In this document: piece after piece, positions 25,620-34,801 of the stretch
How positions within the stretch are numbered: the first letter of the stretch is position 1
How the letters are laid out: each line of letters begins with the position of its first letter
Assembly (NCBI RefSeq): GCF_900129665.1
Contig: NZ_FQWL01000008.1
Coordinates: 35,980-99,979, forward strand
Reading direction: 5' to 3'
DNA length: 64,000 nt
DNA from: Flagellimonas flava
GTDB taxonomy: Bacteria > Bacteroidota > Bacteroidia > Flavobacteriales > Flavobacteriaceae
Program-made: the position numbers and the translations under genes
The notes under the pieces: generated by a model
Told to the model about the DNA's origin: nothing
Databases searched by the model: none
The model's input: the letters and a program-made list of their open reading frames with translations, nothing else

Positions 25620-27338
25620 CTAAATGTTTTGTTGTTTGAGTTGTTCAATGATAAAATCCGATGTTCTCCATGAAAGGGCCAAAATGGTCCAAGTTGGGTT
25701 CTTGTCCGCTTGGGATACAAAAGGTCCGGCATCAACAATGAAGACATTTTTTACATCGTGCATTTGCTGATAACTATTTACGACGGAGGTCTTTTTATCA
25801 TTCCCCATCCGTGTGGTTCCCACTTCATGAATGATCTCTCCAGGGGCCAAAATTCCGTAGTTTTCATCCTCCCCGGGTTTTTTGCCTAAAGACTCGCCAC
25901 CCATATTATGGATGATTTCCTCAAAGGTGTCATGCATGTGCTTCACCTGTTTTATTTCATGATCTGTCCATTTGTAGTGGAACTTTAGCACAGGAATGCC
26001 ATATTCATCAACCTTTGTTGGGTCTATTTCACAATAGTTGCTCTTTTGTGCAACAGATTCCCCTCTTCCTGAGATACCTATCGTGGAACCATAATATTTT
26101 TTAACGTCTTTTCTTAAATCGTTCCCGTAACCACCAACAGTTAGGCCAAAGAATTTATTGAAATCATTTACATTGAATCCAAAGCCATAGCCGGGCATAC
26201 CCAATCCACCCCACATTTCAATATGGTAACCTCTCGGGAAATCAAGTTTTTCGTTTTCCAACCACCAAGGGGTGTAAACATGCATTCCTCCAACACCATC
26301 TTCATTGTAAGTTTTACGATTCATCAAATCTGGAATAAAGGACACGCGACTGCTTCCGGTGGAATCATGGAGATACTTGCCCACAATATCACTACTATTC
26401 CCCAAACCGTTGGGATGCTGAGAACTTTTGGAATTCAGCAGGATCCTTGCAGAACTGCAGGCGGAAGCGGCCAGCACCACAATTTTTCCTTTCAGTTTGT
26501 ATTCCTTGCGATCTTCTTTATTGATATAGGATACTCCGGTTGCCCTGCCTTCATCATCTGTGGTAACCTCTCGTACCATGCAATTGACAAACAAATCTAT
26601 CTGTCCACCACTTTTTTGAGCTGGGAAAATCAAGCAGGTTCCTGAGGAGAAGTCAGCATAAACCTGACAAGCCCTTGAACATTGCCCGCAATAGAAGCAC
26701 ACTCCCCGCTCGTTGTTTATTTTTTTTGTGAGCATAGACATTCTGGATGGGTACACCGGAATATTGGATTTACGTGCCCCTTTGATGTAAAACAACTCAT
26801 GCAGTCTTGGTTTCGGGGGAGGGAGGAAAAAGCCATCAGGGTCATTGGGCAATCCTTCATTGGTGCCAAAAACACCGATTAGCTTGTCCACTTTATCGTA
26901 ATAGGGCTTAACATCTTCATAGCCAATGGGCCAGTTATCCCCAAGACCGTCTTGGTCTTTTCGCTTAAAATCTTTTGGCCCAAATCGCAATGAAATACGC
27001 CCCCAGTGATTGGTTCTGCCACCCAGCATCCTGGAACGGAACCATTTAAAATCAGTGTCTTCCCCATTGGTGTATGGCTCGCCCTCTATTTCCCAACCAC
27101 CATAGGCAGAATCAAAATCACCAAAAGGACGGACCGTACTGGCTCCCCTACGAGGAGATTCATAGGGCCACTTTAACTGGGTCATTTGTTCTGGGTCTGC
27201 GGGGTCAAAAAAAGGTCCAGCTTCAACAACTGCTACTTTAAGGCCTGCTTCTGATAGGATTTTGGTTGCCATTCCACCTCCGGCACCGGAACCTACGATA
27301 ATAACATCGTAGATTTTGGAAGATTCTTTAATCTGCAT
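25620..27338 (-). CDS. GMC family oxidoreductase
   Basis: 572-residue FAD-dependent dehydrogenase of the glucose-methanol-choline family, similar to the large subunit of membrane-linked gluconate or sugar-alcohol dehydrogenases. The FAD fold is at residues about 12-45 (IVGSGAGGGMATKIL and VVEAGP), with a Cys-rich segment (CFYCGQCSRACQ) seen in the gluconate dehydrogenase group, and a C-terminal HEVGTTRMG motif containing the His of the active site. No signal peptide of its own; export probably relies on the subunit 3 partner. Substrate unknown. Confidence 0.88.
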   Translation of the reverse strand: MQIKESSKIYDVIIVGSGAGGGMATKILSEAGLKVAVVEAGPFFDPADPEQMTQLKWPYESPRRGASTVRPFGDFDSAYGGWEIEGEPYTNGEDTDFKWFRSRMLGGRTNHWGRISLRFGPKDFKRKDQDGLGDNWPIGYEDVKPYYDKVDKLIGVFGTNEGLPNDPDGFFLPPPKPRLHELFYIKGARKSNIPVYPSRMSMLTKKINNERGVCFYCGQCSRACQVYADFSSGTCLIFPAQKSGGQIDLFVNCMVREVTTDDEGRATGVSYINKEDRKEYKLKGKIVVLAASACSSARILLNSKSSQHPNGLGNSSDIVGKYLHDSTGSSRVSFIPDLMNRKTYNEDGVGGMHVYTPWWLENEKLDFPRGYHIEMWGGLGMPGYGFGFNVNDFNKFFGLTVGGYGNDLRKDVKKYYGSTIGISGRGESVAQKSNYCEIDPTKVDEYGIPVLKFHYKWTDHEIKQVKHMHDTFEEIIHNMGGESLGKKPGEDENYGILAPGEIIHEVGTTRMGNDKKTSVVNSYQQMHDVKNVFIVDAGPFVSQADKNPTWTILALSWRTSDFIIEQLKQQNI

Positions 27339-27450
27339 CTATAGAATTATTACCTAAGCAAAATATAAAAATTCCAGACGGCTTTTTAGTTTTTTTCGCT
27401 TATCGACGGTAAAATTCAAGTATTTGACAACAATTTAAGAGATAAGATGC

Positions 27451-28233
27451 CTAAAAATCTTTTCGCCTAGACTTCAGAAGTAATCTCCAAATGGGAATGA
27501 TTGTCCATAGTATCAACACGAATACGGACAGGATGAAACCGAAATTGGTGCCAAAGAATTTTTTGAAGACTGCTCCGGTGTATCCCAATAAGGCAGAAAT
27601 ATCCAGTTTCAGTAAAATCAAGGTTCTAGACAGGTCCACGGGATTTAACATTGTAGCGACCAATGAAAAATTGTCCAGGGGATATTCTTCAAAAACAATC
27701 AACGACATTAAAAAGAGTCCATCATAGATGACCGCCAAAAACAACCAAAGCAACACGGCATAGCCAAAACCTTTGATTTTATTGTCATTGGACAAGGCAA
27801 TATTAAAAGCTAGAGCGGCGAAAATTAAGGTCAAGAAAGTACCGGTAACCAAAAGAAGGGAAAAATCCCAAATGGCATTGCTCCTTAGCAATCCGTATAG
27901 AAAGAACGGAATGCCCAAGCCTAAAATAAGACTTAGGGAAAGTGAGCCTGCAACGCCCAAGTATTGGCCCAAGAAGATGGAGGTTCTTTTAATGGGTTGG
28001 GCCAAGAGCAGTTCGGTAAACTCCTTGGAGTTGTAATAATACATTACCCCAAAGATGGTGGCGATCAAGGGAACCAAAACTATAATCAGGTTCATTAGTG
28101 TGATGACTGCCTTGGATACATCATTGTTGAGAAATAAAAGGACAAAACCAAGAAGCAGATAGAACACAAAATATACATAGCTCCACCTACTTCGCATTAA
28201 ATCGTAAAAACTATATTTTAGAATCTTAAGCAT
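27451..28233 (-). CDS. nosY: NosY-type ABC transporter permease
   Basis: 260-residue integral membrane permease with six hydrophobic segments, partner of NosF and NosD in maturation of the CuZ centre of nitrous oxide reductase. The longer open frame begins upstream, but ATG 28233 gives the expected start (MLKILKYSFYDLMRSRW) and overlaps the nosF stop by 8 nt, typical of coupled genes. It is the last gene of the nos cluster. Confidence 0.9.
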   Translation of the reverse strand: MLKILKYSFYDLMRSRWSYVYFVFYLLLGFVLLFLNNDVSKAVITLMNLIIVLVPLIATIFGVMYYYNSKEFTELLLAQPIKRTSIFLGQYLGVAGSLSLSLILGLGIPFFLYGLLRSNAIWDFSLLLVTGTFLTLIFAALAFNIALSNDNKIKGFGYAVLLWLFLAVIYDGLFLMSLIVFEEYPLDNFSLVATMLNPVDLSRTLILLKLDISALLGYTGAVFKKFFGTNFGFILSVFVLILWTIIPIWRLLLKSRRKDF

Positions 28234-28936
28234 GGTCTTTTTGCGTTGCGATGGCCACGATGGCATGTTCAAAATTGGTTTGGCCTGTTTGTTTTTTTAA
28301 CTCTTCAATACTGCCCTTGAAGTAGATTTTACCTTCCAATAAGTAAATGATTCCCTCCGCTACCTCTTCAACAAATTGCAGGATGTGGGATGTAACCAGA
28401 ATGGTCTTTCCCTTTTCCTTTTCTGTTTGGATACATTTTTTTAGCTGAATCAGGGCGGCCGGATCTAATCCGGTGGTTGGCTCATCCAAAATCAGAAGGG
28501 GAGAATCGAACATAAAGGCTAGCACGATGTTCACTTTTTGTTTGGTTCCTCCGGAAAGCGTGGCTAATTTTTTGTCCAAAAATGGTCTAATTTGAAAGGC
28601 ATCTATTAGTTCTTCAGAATTATCTGGTTTTTGTCTCAGGTCTACAATCATTCTGATAAGTTCACCCACACGAAGGTTCCCGGGGAAATTTGCGATTTGG
28701 GGAAGATAATTGATCTCCTTGCGGTATTTCCAATTGGTTTTAACCGCTTGATCCAATACCTCTATTTTGCCCTTGTCCATGCGGACCATGCCCAAAATAC
28801 TTTTGATCAAGGTGGTTTTCCCCGAACCATTGGGGCCTAAAACTGCAAAGATTCCCCCACCTTCAATAATCAGGTTCAAGTTGTTGAGCACTTGATTTTT
28901 TCCAAATTTTTTATGGAGATCTACTACTTTAATCAT
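28226..28936 (-). CDS. nosF: NosF-type ABC transporter ATPase
   Basis: 236-residue ATPase with Walker A GPNGSGKTT, the signature LSGGTKQK, Walker B LLILDEPTTGLD and the switch His in VTSHILQ. Together with NosY and NosD it supplies a sulfur species, or remodels the apoenzyme, for CuZ assembly in the periplasm. Start and stop overlap its neighbours (TAATG with nosD; 8 nt with nosY). Confidence 0.93.
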   Translation of the reverse strand: MIKVVDLHKKFGKNQVLNNLNLIIEGGGIFAVLGPNGSGKTTLIKSILGMVRMDKGKIEVLDQAVKTNWKYRKEINYLPQIANFPGNLRVGELIRMIVDLRQKPDNSEELIDAFQIRPFLDKKLATLSGGTKQKVNIVLAFMFDSPLLILDEPTTGLDPAALIQLKKCIQTEKEKGKTILVTSHILQFVEEVAEGIIYLLEGKIYFKGSIEELKKQTGQTNFEHAIVAIATQKDHA

Positions 28937-30162
28937 TATATTTTTTTCATTTTAGGGGCATTGTCCATGAGATTATCCGGAGTAAAAACAGGTGAAACTT
29001 TTTCTGAGAAATCTATGATATCCATAAAAAGGCTTCTCAGCAGAACAATGGTTTCCGGTGTTCGGTTGACGATATAGGAGAATAGCTTCACAGGCCTATA
29101 AGGTACATCGCCAATCCCGTTTTTGTCCAGATCATACCCGGTATAATCACTCCAAAAATTCCCGTCGAAGGTATTGTCGTTCAATTTACTGTTGTACGAG
29201 ACATCGAAGGAATTGTATAAAAAATTGTTTTCCGAGAAGGAGTTGCCATAACAAGCTCCACGAACCTTGATGGCCCATCCGTTGCTGACAAAATCATTTT
29301 GACGATATTCGATTCTATTTGACCCCTCAATACTGATACCTACCGTGTTTTCTTCGAAAATATTGTTGGCTATTTCCGCATCATTGATTTCTTTAAGGAG
29401 CATGCCAAAGGAAGCCGTTCCCCAATTTTTCTTGAAAGTATTATGGTACATTTTAATCTGCTTGGAGAACATGACGGCAACCCCGGCACCGTTGTTTTCA
29501 AATGTGTTGCCCTGATAGATGTCGTTGTTGGAAAACATAAAATGCAGCCCATATCGGACGTTATTGGTGCTGATGTTGTTTTCTATAAGCACATTATCCG
29601 AGAATTCCAGATAGATGCCATCCCGAACATGCTGTACTATATTCCGGGAAACCTCAATATTGTTACAGTACCATAATTGAATGCCGTTTCCTGAATTGAA
29701 CTCCTCAACCGCATCACCAATGATTTTGTTGTGATAAACCTTTCCGTCCTTTGCTTTCTCTAAATAGATGCCAAAAAATAGTTTTTCCAGCACCACGTTC
29801 TGGATGAGGAAATTTGCACTCTTAACCACTCTTATTGCTGCGTAATCCGAAGTATAGCTAGTTCCTACATTTATAATGAAGAGCCCATCCACAGTAACAT
29901 CATCAGAGGTAATGGTGATAATCTCGCCTTGGTCTTCACCGTCAATTATAGGATAGTTTTTCCCAAGGAGGGTCAGTGGCTTATCCACGACAATGTTGTA
30001 TTCTTTGTAAGTGCCCTTTTGGATAAGCAAGGTGTCGTAATCCATTGCCGTGGCTACACCTTCCTTAAGGCTGTTGACAGGACAGGACTTGCAGACCTCT
30101 ATGGTTTTTCCGTGGGCATGCAGACCGATTAAGACCAGTAAAAAAGGGAGAATTTTGGTCAT
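28936..30162 (-). CDS. nosD: NosD periplasmic copper-site maturation protein
   Basis: 408-residue exported parallel beta-helix protein with a signal peptide (MTKILPFLLVLIGLHAHG). The repeated N-N-x-F and GIYLEFSDNVLIENN-like coils form the NosD/CASH beta-helix. It works with NosFY on CuZ biogenesis. A pair of cysteines (EVCKSCPV) lies near the mature N-terminus. The stop overlaps the nosF start by 1 nt. Confidence 0.92.
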   Translation of the reverse strand: MTKILPFLLVLIGLHAHGKTIEVCKSCPVNSLKEGVATAMDYDTLLIQKGTYKEYNIVVDKPLTLLGKNYPIIDGEDQGEIITITSDDVTVDGLFIINVGTSYTSDYAAIRVVKSANFLIQNVVLEKLFFGIYLEKAKDGKVYHNKIIGDAVEEFNSGNGIQLWYCNNIEVSRNIVQHVRDGIYLEFSDNVLIENNISTNNVRYGLHFMFSNNDIYQGNTFENNGAGVAVMFSKQIKMYHNTFKKNWGTASFGMLLKEINDAEIANNIFEENTVGISIEGSNRIEYRQNDFVSNGWAIKVRGACYGNSFSENNFLYNSFDVSYNSKLNDNTFDGNFWSDYTGYDLDKNGIGDVPYRPVKLFSYIVNRTPETIVLLRSLFMDIIDFSEKVSPVFTPDNLMDNAPKMKKI

Positions 30163-30166
30163 TGTA

Positions 30167-30463
30167 CTATCGTATAATCAGAAACTTTGAATTTTCGTTG
30201 GCCTCAACCCAATGCTTTTCTTCTTTTGGAAAGTTGAAATGCTGTTGTTCCGAAAGTTGAAACGTGCTTTTATTGATATGAAAGTCAATGTTTCCTTCCA
30301 AAACCAATAACTGGGCTTCGCGAGGAGAGCTATGCTCTGGAAAGATGGTGCCTTTCTCCAAACTTATGGACAGTACTTCAACAGCATCTGTTTTGCGCAG
30401 TACCTGAATTTTCAAGCCGCTAAAATTTTCATTTTTGATTTGATTATTGATTGTGTACATCAT
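30167..30463 (-). CDS. Small cupin-like protein within the nos cluster
   Basis: 98-residue protein with a single cupin-like beta barrel: an acidic/histidine segment (FPEHSSPREAQLLVLEGNI) and a second HFNFPKEEKHWVEA motif. It has no signal peptide, so it is predicted cytoplasmic, unlike its neighbours. It lies between nosL (6 nt) and nosD (4 nt), which strongly implies a role tied to N2O reductase expression or metal handling. I know no established function for a nos-linked cupin. Confidence 0.75.
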   Translation of the reverse strand: MMYTINNQIKNENFSGLKIQVLRKTDAVEVLSISLEKGTIFPEHSSPREAQLLVLEGNIDFHINKSTFQLSEQQHFNFPKEEKHWVEANENSKFLIIR

Positions 30464-30469
30464 ATAGGT

Positions 30470-30916
30470 CTAAGGATTGAGTTCTACCAAAAGTTCTTCC
30501 CAGGAGTAAAGAGTACCACCATGTTTGTTGTGTTCGATTGCTGCTTCTTCCTGGGTAGCAAAAGCGGTTAGAAAAGCACCCATGGGACTGGGAATCCCCT
30601 CACTGATCAGAAATACGGACGCTGTAGCATCAATCAATTCTCCCGGTTGGGTATAGTGGTTGTTCAAGTAAAGTGCAACCGATTCAGGGTCCATTTCATT
30701 TCTATAATTGACCATACATTCAATAGCGTCAAACTTATAAGCCTTTCCTTTTTTTGTTACTATTTGTGCTGCATGTTGTTTGTCCACGATGGTCATTCTG
30801 CAAAAATGACAACCATCCGTGCCGTATTCAATTTCCTGGGGTTTGGCACTACAGCTAGAAAAAAGCCCAATTAGTAGCAAGGGTAAAACCAATATCCAAA
30901 GCAAGTACTTTTTCAT
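30470..30916 (-). CDS. nosL: NosL copper-binding lipoprotein
   Basis: 148-residue lipoprotein (LFSSC lipobox). The NosL Cu(I) site is visible as GTDGCHFCRMTIVD (Cys, Cys and Met) and a later FDAIECMVNY. NosL delivers copper to NosZ in the periplasm. The gene is in the usual place between the membrane protein and nosD. Confidence 0.93.
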   Translation of the reverse strand: MKKYLLWILVLPLLLIGLFSSCSAKPQEIEYGTDGCHFCRMTIVDKQHAAQIVTKKGKAYKFDAIECMVNYRNEMDPESVALYLNNHYTQPGELIDATASVFLISEGIPSPMGAFLTAFATQEEAAIEHNKHGGTLYSWEELLVELNP

Positions 30917-30926
30917 CTTGGAGAAT

Positions 30927-31514
30927 TTATTGTTTGTTTTTCTTTCTTCCCACCAAGAACCCTAAAAAAGCAAGTCCCATTCCTGCACCCAGGCTGTAGG
31001 CACCAAGTTGAGGATAGGAGTGGGCGGTAAAATTTAGGATATCCTTGGTTCCAAAGAGTGGTGGCTGGAAACCCATTACAGAGCCATCAGGGTTAGTAAA
31101 TTTCATAATAGCTTTAGGATCAAGATCATGCCCATAATCGTGTTCCCAAAGGTAAAAGTCATAGAGACCTGCTGCACTTAAGAGTACCATCAGGATGAAC
31201 CAATACAAATACCATTTGTAATTCGCCTTAAAAGCGATCAAAAGACCTATTAGAGTTGTGATTAAAATGCCAGCTGGGAATATTTTAAACTCAGGAATAG
31301 CCTCGGGAATATATTTCATCCCAACATAGTGGTTCATCAAGTTGATATTCTTGATATCGTGGGGGTTGGCATCCGAGAAGTCATTAATGTGGATATACAT
31401 TCCAAGTGGAGTTGGGTATTGAGGGGCTTCTAGGGTAATTTTCCACAATGGAAATACGAAGAGTAGAAGCGGGAGCAAAGCTCCGGCAAACATTAGAATT
31501 TTCTCTTTTTTCAT
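30927..31514 (-). CDS. Membrane protein of nos cluster (NosB-like candidate)
   Basis: 195-residue membrane protein with about four hydrophobic helices (residues 6-26, 86-105, 110-128 and 170-187) and a periplasmic loop rich in His and Asp between helices. It follows nosZ by 78 nt and precedes nosL by 10 nt. Clade II nos clusters often carry such an extra membrane protein (named nosB in some species); equivalence cannot be proven by eye. A role in electron supply or assembly of NosZ is inferred from position only. Confidence 0.7.
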   Translation of the reverse strand: MKKEKILMFAGALLPLLLFVFPLWKITLEAPQYPTPLGMYIHINDFSDANPHDIKNINLMNHYVGMKYIPEAIPEFKIFPAGILITTLIGLLIAFKANYKWYLYWFILMVLLSAAGLYDFYLWEHDYGHDLDPKAIMKFTNPDGSVMGFQPPLFGTKDILNFTAHSYPQLGAYSLGAGMGLAFLGFLVGRKKNKQ

Positions 31515-31592
31515 TTTTTTGGGTCTTTTGTGGTTAAAAAGCGGAAGGAAGATCCCTCCGCTTTTTTCAACTAAACCAATATTAAAAACTAA

Positions 31593-33551
31593 CTAATCTT
31601 CTCCTAGAGACCAGGTCAAATCCAAATTGGAATCAGCAGGAGAAACCCTTATATATCCTTGCATTTCTTGGTGTAACGCCGAACAGAAGTCGGTACAATA
31701 GAAAGGCCATACTCCTACTTGTTTAGGTTCCCAAACAAAGGTCTCCGTTTGTCCGGGCATAATAAGAAGTTCAGAGGTGTTTGCCCCGATTATACTAACA
31801 CCATGGGGCACATCATAGTCCTGTTCCAAGTTGGTCACGTGGAAATAGACCTTGTCGCCAACTTTGATTCCTTCAATATTATCAGGATTAAAGTGGCTTC
31901 TAATCATGGTCATATAGATATGGACCTCCTTACCGTCACGTTCTACCCTAACATCCGCATCCGATGTTGTAGCATAGGCATGTTTGTTATCCGTTAGATT
32001 AAAAATTTTCTTGGATCTTGGTTTCACCAAATCCGCTGCGATACCTGCGGCATAGTGTGGCTCACCCACGGTTGGGAAGTCGAGCAAGAGTTCCATTTTT
32101 TCGCCTGAAATATCATATAACTGGGCCGATTGTGTAACCTCCGGGCCTGTTGGGAGATAACGGTCTTTGGTTATCTTGTTCATGGCCAATACGTACTCTC
32201 CAAAGGGTTTTCTTGAGTTTCCACCTGGAATCATCAAGTGACCTACAGAATAATAGGTTGGTTTTCTATCGACCACTTCCCAAGTGCCAAGTTTCCATTT
32301 AACCACCTCAGATGAGATGAAGAAGGTTGTGTATGCATTTCCTTTACCATCAAACTCGGTATGTAATGGTCCAAGACCAGGTTGATTTACCGTACCTGCC
32401 AATACATCCTCAAATTTCAAGATTGGAATACCGTAAGCTTCCCCATCAAATTTTTGGTTTTCAATGGCATCTATCATTTTGGTGAAGGAATGCACGGTCA
32501 AATCCGCGGATAATTTTCCGTTACCAACAATGTACTCCCCAGATGGGTCAACATCACATCCATGGGGTGATTTAGGTGTTGGCAAGAAATAGACCAATCC
32601 GGGGCATTCAGCTGGGTCCAATACCCTAACCTCTTTTTTCATCGTTGAGGTTGCAGTATGGGTCTCTTCATCATACACGTTGTGGGCGTAATTGGCCGGG
32701 ATGGTCTTGAATTTACCTTGCGCGATATATTCTTCAGCCTTTTTCCAGTTTACCGCTGCGATAAAATCCTTATCGTTTTGTGAAGCGTTCACTTCCATAA
32801 GGGTACTGGCTTCCTCCGTGTTATAAGTGGTAAAGAAAAACCAACCATGGGAGGCACCACGTCCGGGGTGTGATAGATCATAATCGAAACCTGGCATAAG
32901 TACTTGGAAGGAAAGGTCCATTTCACCGTCTTCTGGGTCCACACTGATAAAGGATAGGGCCCCTTTAAAGTTTCCTTTGTATTCCTTGATGGACATATCG
33001 CGTTGTGGTACCGGGACCGAAAAACGTGTCCCTGCAACTACATACTCCGTGTTTTCCGTTACAAATGCAGAACTATGGTTCCCAGCACTATTTGGAATTT
33101 CAATGATTTCCGTAGTTTCAAATACACTAAGGTCGATTTTGGCAATCCGTGGTGTGTTGTTTCCATTGATAAACACGTAGCGTCCGTCCACTTCTCCATT
33201 GGTCTGCGAAATATCAGGGTGGTGGGAATCGTCCCAAGGAATAAAGCCATGCGAAGTGTTCAACATAGGTTTGGTTTCCTCGTTATATCCCCAAGCTTTT
33301 TCCGCATCCTGTGAAAAAACGGGAATAACCTTGAAAAGTCGTCCGGATGGCAGTCCGTAAACAGATAACTGTCCGCTAAAACCACCGGAGATAAAGGCAT
33401 AATAATCATCGTGCTCTCCGGGTGCCACGTACACTTTTTCCGCCGCACTGGACGATAAAGCTCCGTTGGAGTTGTTGCCCTGCTGGTTACAACTGGTCAC
33501 CAAAAACAGGCCGGTGATTAGGGCAATCATAAAATAATTGAGTCTTTTCAT
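31593..33551 (-). CDS. nosZ: Nitrous oxide reductase NosZ, clade II (atypical)
   Basis: 652-residue multicopper enzyme reducing N2O to N2 in the periplasm. The N-terminal leader is a Sec/lipoprotein type (LVTSC) rather than the twin-arginine signal of clade I. CuZ histidines occur in a beta-propeller with DDSHHPDIS, SHGWFF, SPHGCDVDPSG and GEPHYAAG. The C-terminal cupredoxin domain has the CuA motif C619-x3-C623-x3-H627-x2-M630 (CTDFCSALHQEM). Lipid attachment would tether the enzyme to a membrane. It is flanked by a fasciclin gene upstream and the nos accessory genes downstream. Confidence 0.96.
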   Translation of the reverse strand: MKRLNYFMIALITGLFLVTSCNQQGNNSNGALSSSAAEKVYVAPGEHDDYYAFISGGFSGQLSVYGLPSGRLFKVIPVFSQDAEKAWGYNEETKPMLNTSHGFIPWDDSHHPDISQTNGEVDGRYVFINGNNTPRIAKIDLSVFETTEIIEIPNSAGNHSSAFVTENTEYVVAGTRFSVPVPQRDMSIKEYKGNFKGALSFISVDPEDGEMDLSFQVLMPGFDYDLSHPGRGASHGWFFFTTYNTEEASTLMEVNASQNDKDFIAAVNWKKAEEYIAQGKFKTIPANYAHNVYDEETHTATSTMKKEVRVLDPAECPGLVYFLPTPKSPHGCDVDPSGEYIVGNGKLSADLTVHSFTKMIDAIENQKFDGEAYGIPILKFEDVLAGTVNQPGLGPLHTEFDGKGNAYTTFFISSEVVKWKLGTWEVVDRKPTYYSVGHLMIPGGNSRKPFGEYVLAMNKITKDRYLPTGPEVTQSAQLYDISGEKMELLLDFPTVGEPHYAAGIAADLVKPRSKKIFNLTDNKHAYATTSDADVRVERDGKEVHIYMTMIRSHFNPDNIEGIKVGDKVYFHVTNLEQDYDVPHGVSIIGANTSELLIMPGQTETFVWEPKQVGVWPFYCTDFCSALHQEMQGYIRVSPADSNLDLTWSLGED

Positions 33552-33584
33552 TGTTGTTGATTTAAAAAAATTATCTAGTTCTAA

Positions 33585-34169
33585 TTAATTGGGAGGAAGA
33601 ATTACCTTGTCCACAACGTGAACAATACCATTACCAGCCGGAACACTGGCTATGATCTTGGCTCCTCCAACGAATACATCGTCTCCTTGCACCTCTACTG
33701 TTACATTTTGGTTGTTGGCTTGACCGAGTTTTTTGAATTTTTTCAAAAAGTCCTTGGTGTAGCGGCCAGGTGTAACATGGTACTTTAAAATATTTGCAAG
33801 GGCGTCCTTGTTTTCCGGTTTTAATAGATTTTCCACTGTACCGGCAGGTAGGGCTTCAAATGCACTGTTGGTGGGAGCAAAGACCATGAGAGGTCCAGCA
33901 TTGACCAACGCATTTTCCAATTCCGCTGCCTGAACAGCTGCTACCAAAGTGGAGTGATCTTCCGAGCCAATGGCAATATCCAATACGTTGGGCGTGGCTT
34001 CATCGTCTTTAAGAAATGCTTGCCCCTGTTTTTTGGCATTTTCCTGTGTTGTCGCCCCCTGATCGGAAGGGGCTTGGGTCTTGGTTTCGTTTTTGCATCC
34101 GGCGAATAGGCAGAGTGCAAACAACAAACCAAATAAAAGATGCGTGTTGGCTATTTGTTTCATATTCAA
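33585..34169 (-). CDS. Fasciclin domain lipoprotein
   Basis: 194-residue lipoprotein with a signal ending LFAGC and one fasciclin (FAS1) domain at about 60-190. FAS1 H1/H2 hallmarks are visible: LVNAGPLMVFAPTNSAFEALP and a terminal GNGIVHVVDKVILPP. FAS1 domains mediate protein or carbohydrate binding. It lies between the cytochrome gene (3 nt) and nosZ (33 nt), so it is likely a NosZ-associated factor, perhaps a scaffold, although the mechanism is unknown. Confidence 0.9.
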   Translation of the reverse strand: MNMKQIANTHLLFGLLFALCLFAGCKNETKTQAPSDQGATTQENAKKQGQAFLKDDEATPNVLDIAIGSEDHSTLVAAVQAAELENALVNAGPLMVFAPTNSAFEALPAGTVENLLKPENKDALANILKYHVTPGRYTKDFLKKFKKLGQANNQNVTVEVQGDDVFVGGAKIIASVPAGNGIVHVVDKVILPPN

Positions 34170-34172
34170 GTT

Positions 34173-34676
34173 TTATAAGGTTCTAAAATATTCGAGTACC
34201 GCCCTGGCCTGTTCCTCTGTTAGGCCCTGATTGGCCATAGGTGAGCCATTAAATTCGATGAGAAGGTCTTTGGCCAAAGGATCTTCCTTTACCATTCCCT
34301 CGGGATTCAGAATCATATTCATTACCCACTCAGGAGTTCTTCTCTCCAAAATACCATCGGGAGCAGGACCAATAAATTTTTTACCCACCCTGTGGCAGGC
34401 CAAGCACATTTGGTCATATACCGCTTTCCCTTGATCAGCAAGTGCTGGATCTATCGTTTCTGGAATATCTACGGAAGTAACCGGACCAACACCTTTGTTG
34501 GAAAGATCAATTCTTTCTGATGCTTTAATGCCTTCAGCCTCGGGTTTTTTGGTGGTGTTTTCAGTTGCTTTTTGTCTTTGGACCTCAAATCCATCTTGTT
34601 TTTTTTCTTGTTTCCCCCCACAGGAAACCAGTAGTCCTAGGAAAAGAAGTGAACAGCCTTTTAAAATAGTTCTCAT
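34173..34676 (-). CDS. c-type cytochrome lipoprotein of nos cluster
   Basis: 167-residue monohaem cytochrome c with a lipoprotein leader (LGLLVSC) starting at ATG 34676. The haem-binding motif is CLACH and a distal Met ligand is likely in SPMANQ. The middle is a charged, low-complexity linker. As the first gene of the nos operon it is the probable electron donor to NosZ, substituting for the cytochromes or azurins used elsewhere. An in-frame upstream ATG at 34706 would overlap the promoter. Confidence 0.9.
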   Translation of the reverse strand: MRTILKGCSLLFLGLLVSCGGKQEKKQDGFEVQRQKATENTTKKPEAEGIKASERIDLSNKGVGPVTSVDIPETIDPALADQGKAVYDQMCLACHRVGKKFIGPAPDGILERRTPEWVMNMILNPEGMVKEDPLAKDLLIEFNGSPMANQGLTEEQARAVLEYFRTL

Positions 34677-34703
34677 TTGATTACAATTGCTTGATTTTGT
34701 GGT

Positions 34704-34772
34704 CAAATGTAGCGGCTGGATTCCAGTTAGAATATGATAAAAATCAGATTTAGGATAAAAATATCTTTTTAT
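34704..34772. promoter_or_regulatory. Divergent control region of nos operon and Rrf2 gene
   Basis: On the minus strand TACATTTG (34704-34711) matches the -7 box and would start transcription just ahead of the cytochrome gene. Between the divergent genes lies a perfect inverted repeat ATAAAAA-TATC-TTTTTAT (34755-34772) and a smaller CTGGA-T-TCCAG (34716-34726). Either could bind the adjacent Rrf2 regulator. No TTG box was found at the expected spacing. Confidence 0.45.
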
Positions 34773-34801
34773 TATTGCATGTATTTTTCTAGCTTTCCAT
34801 C

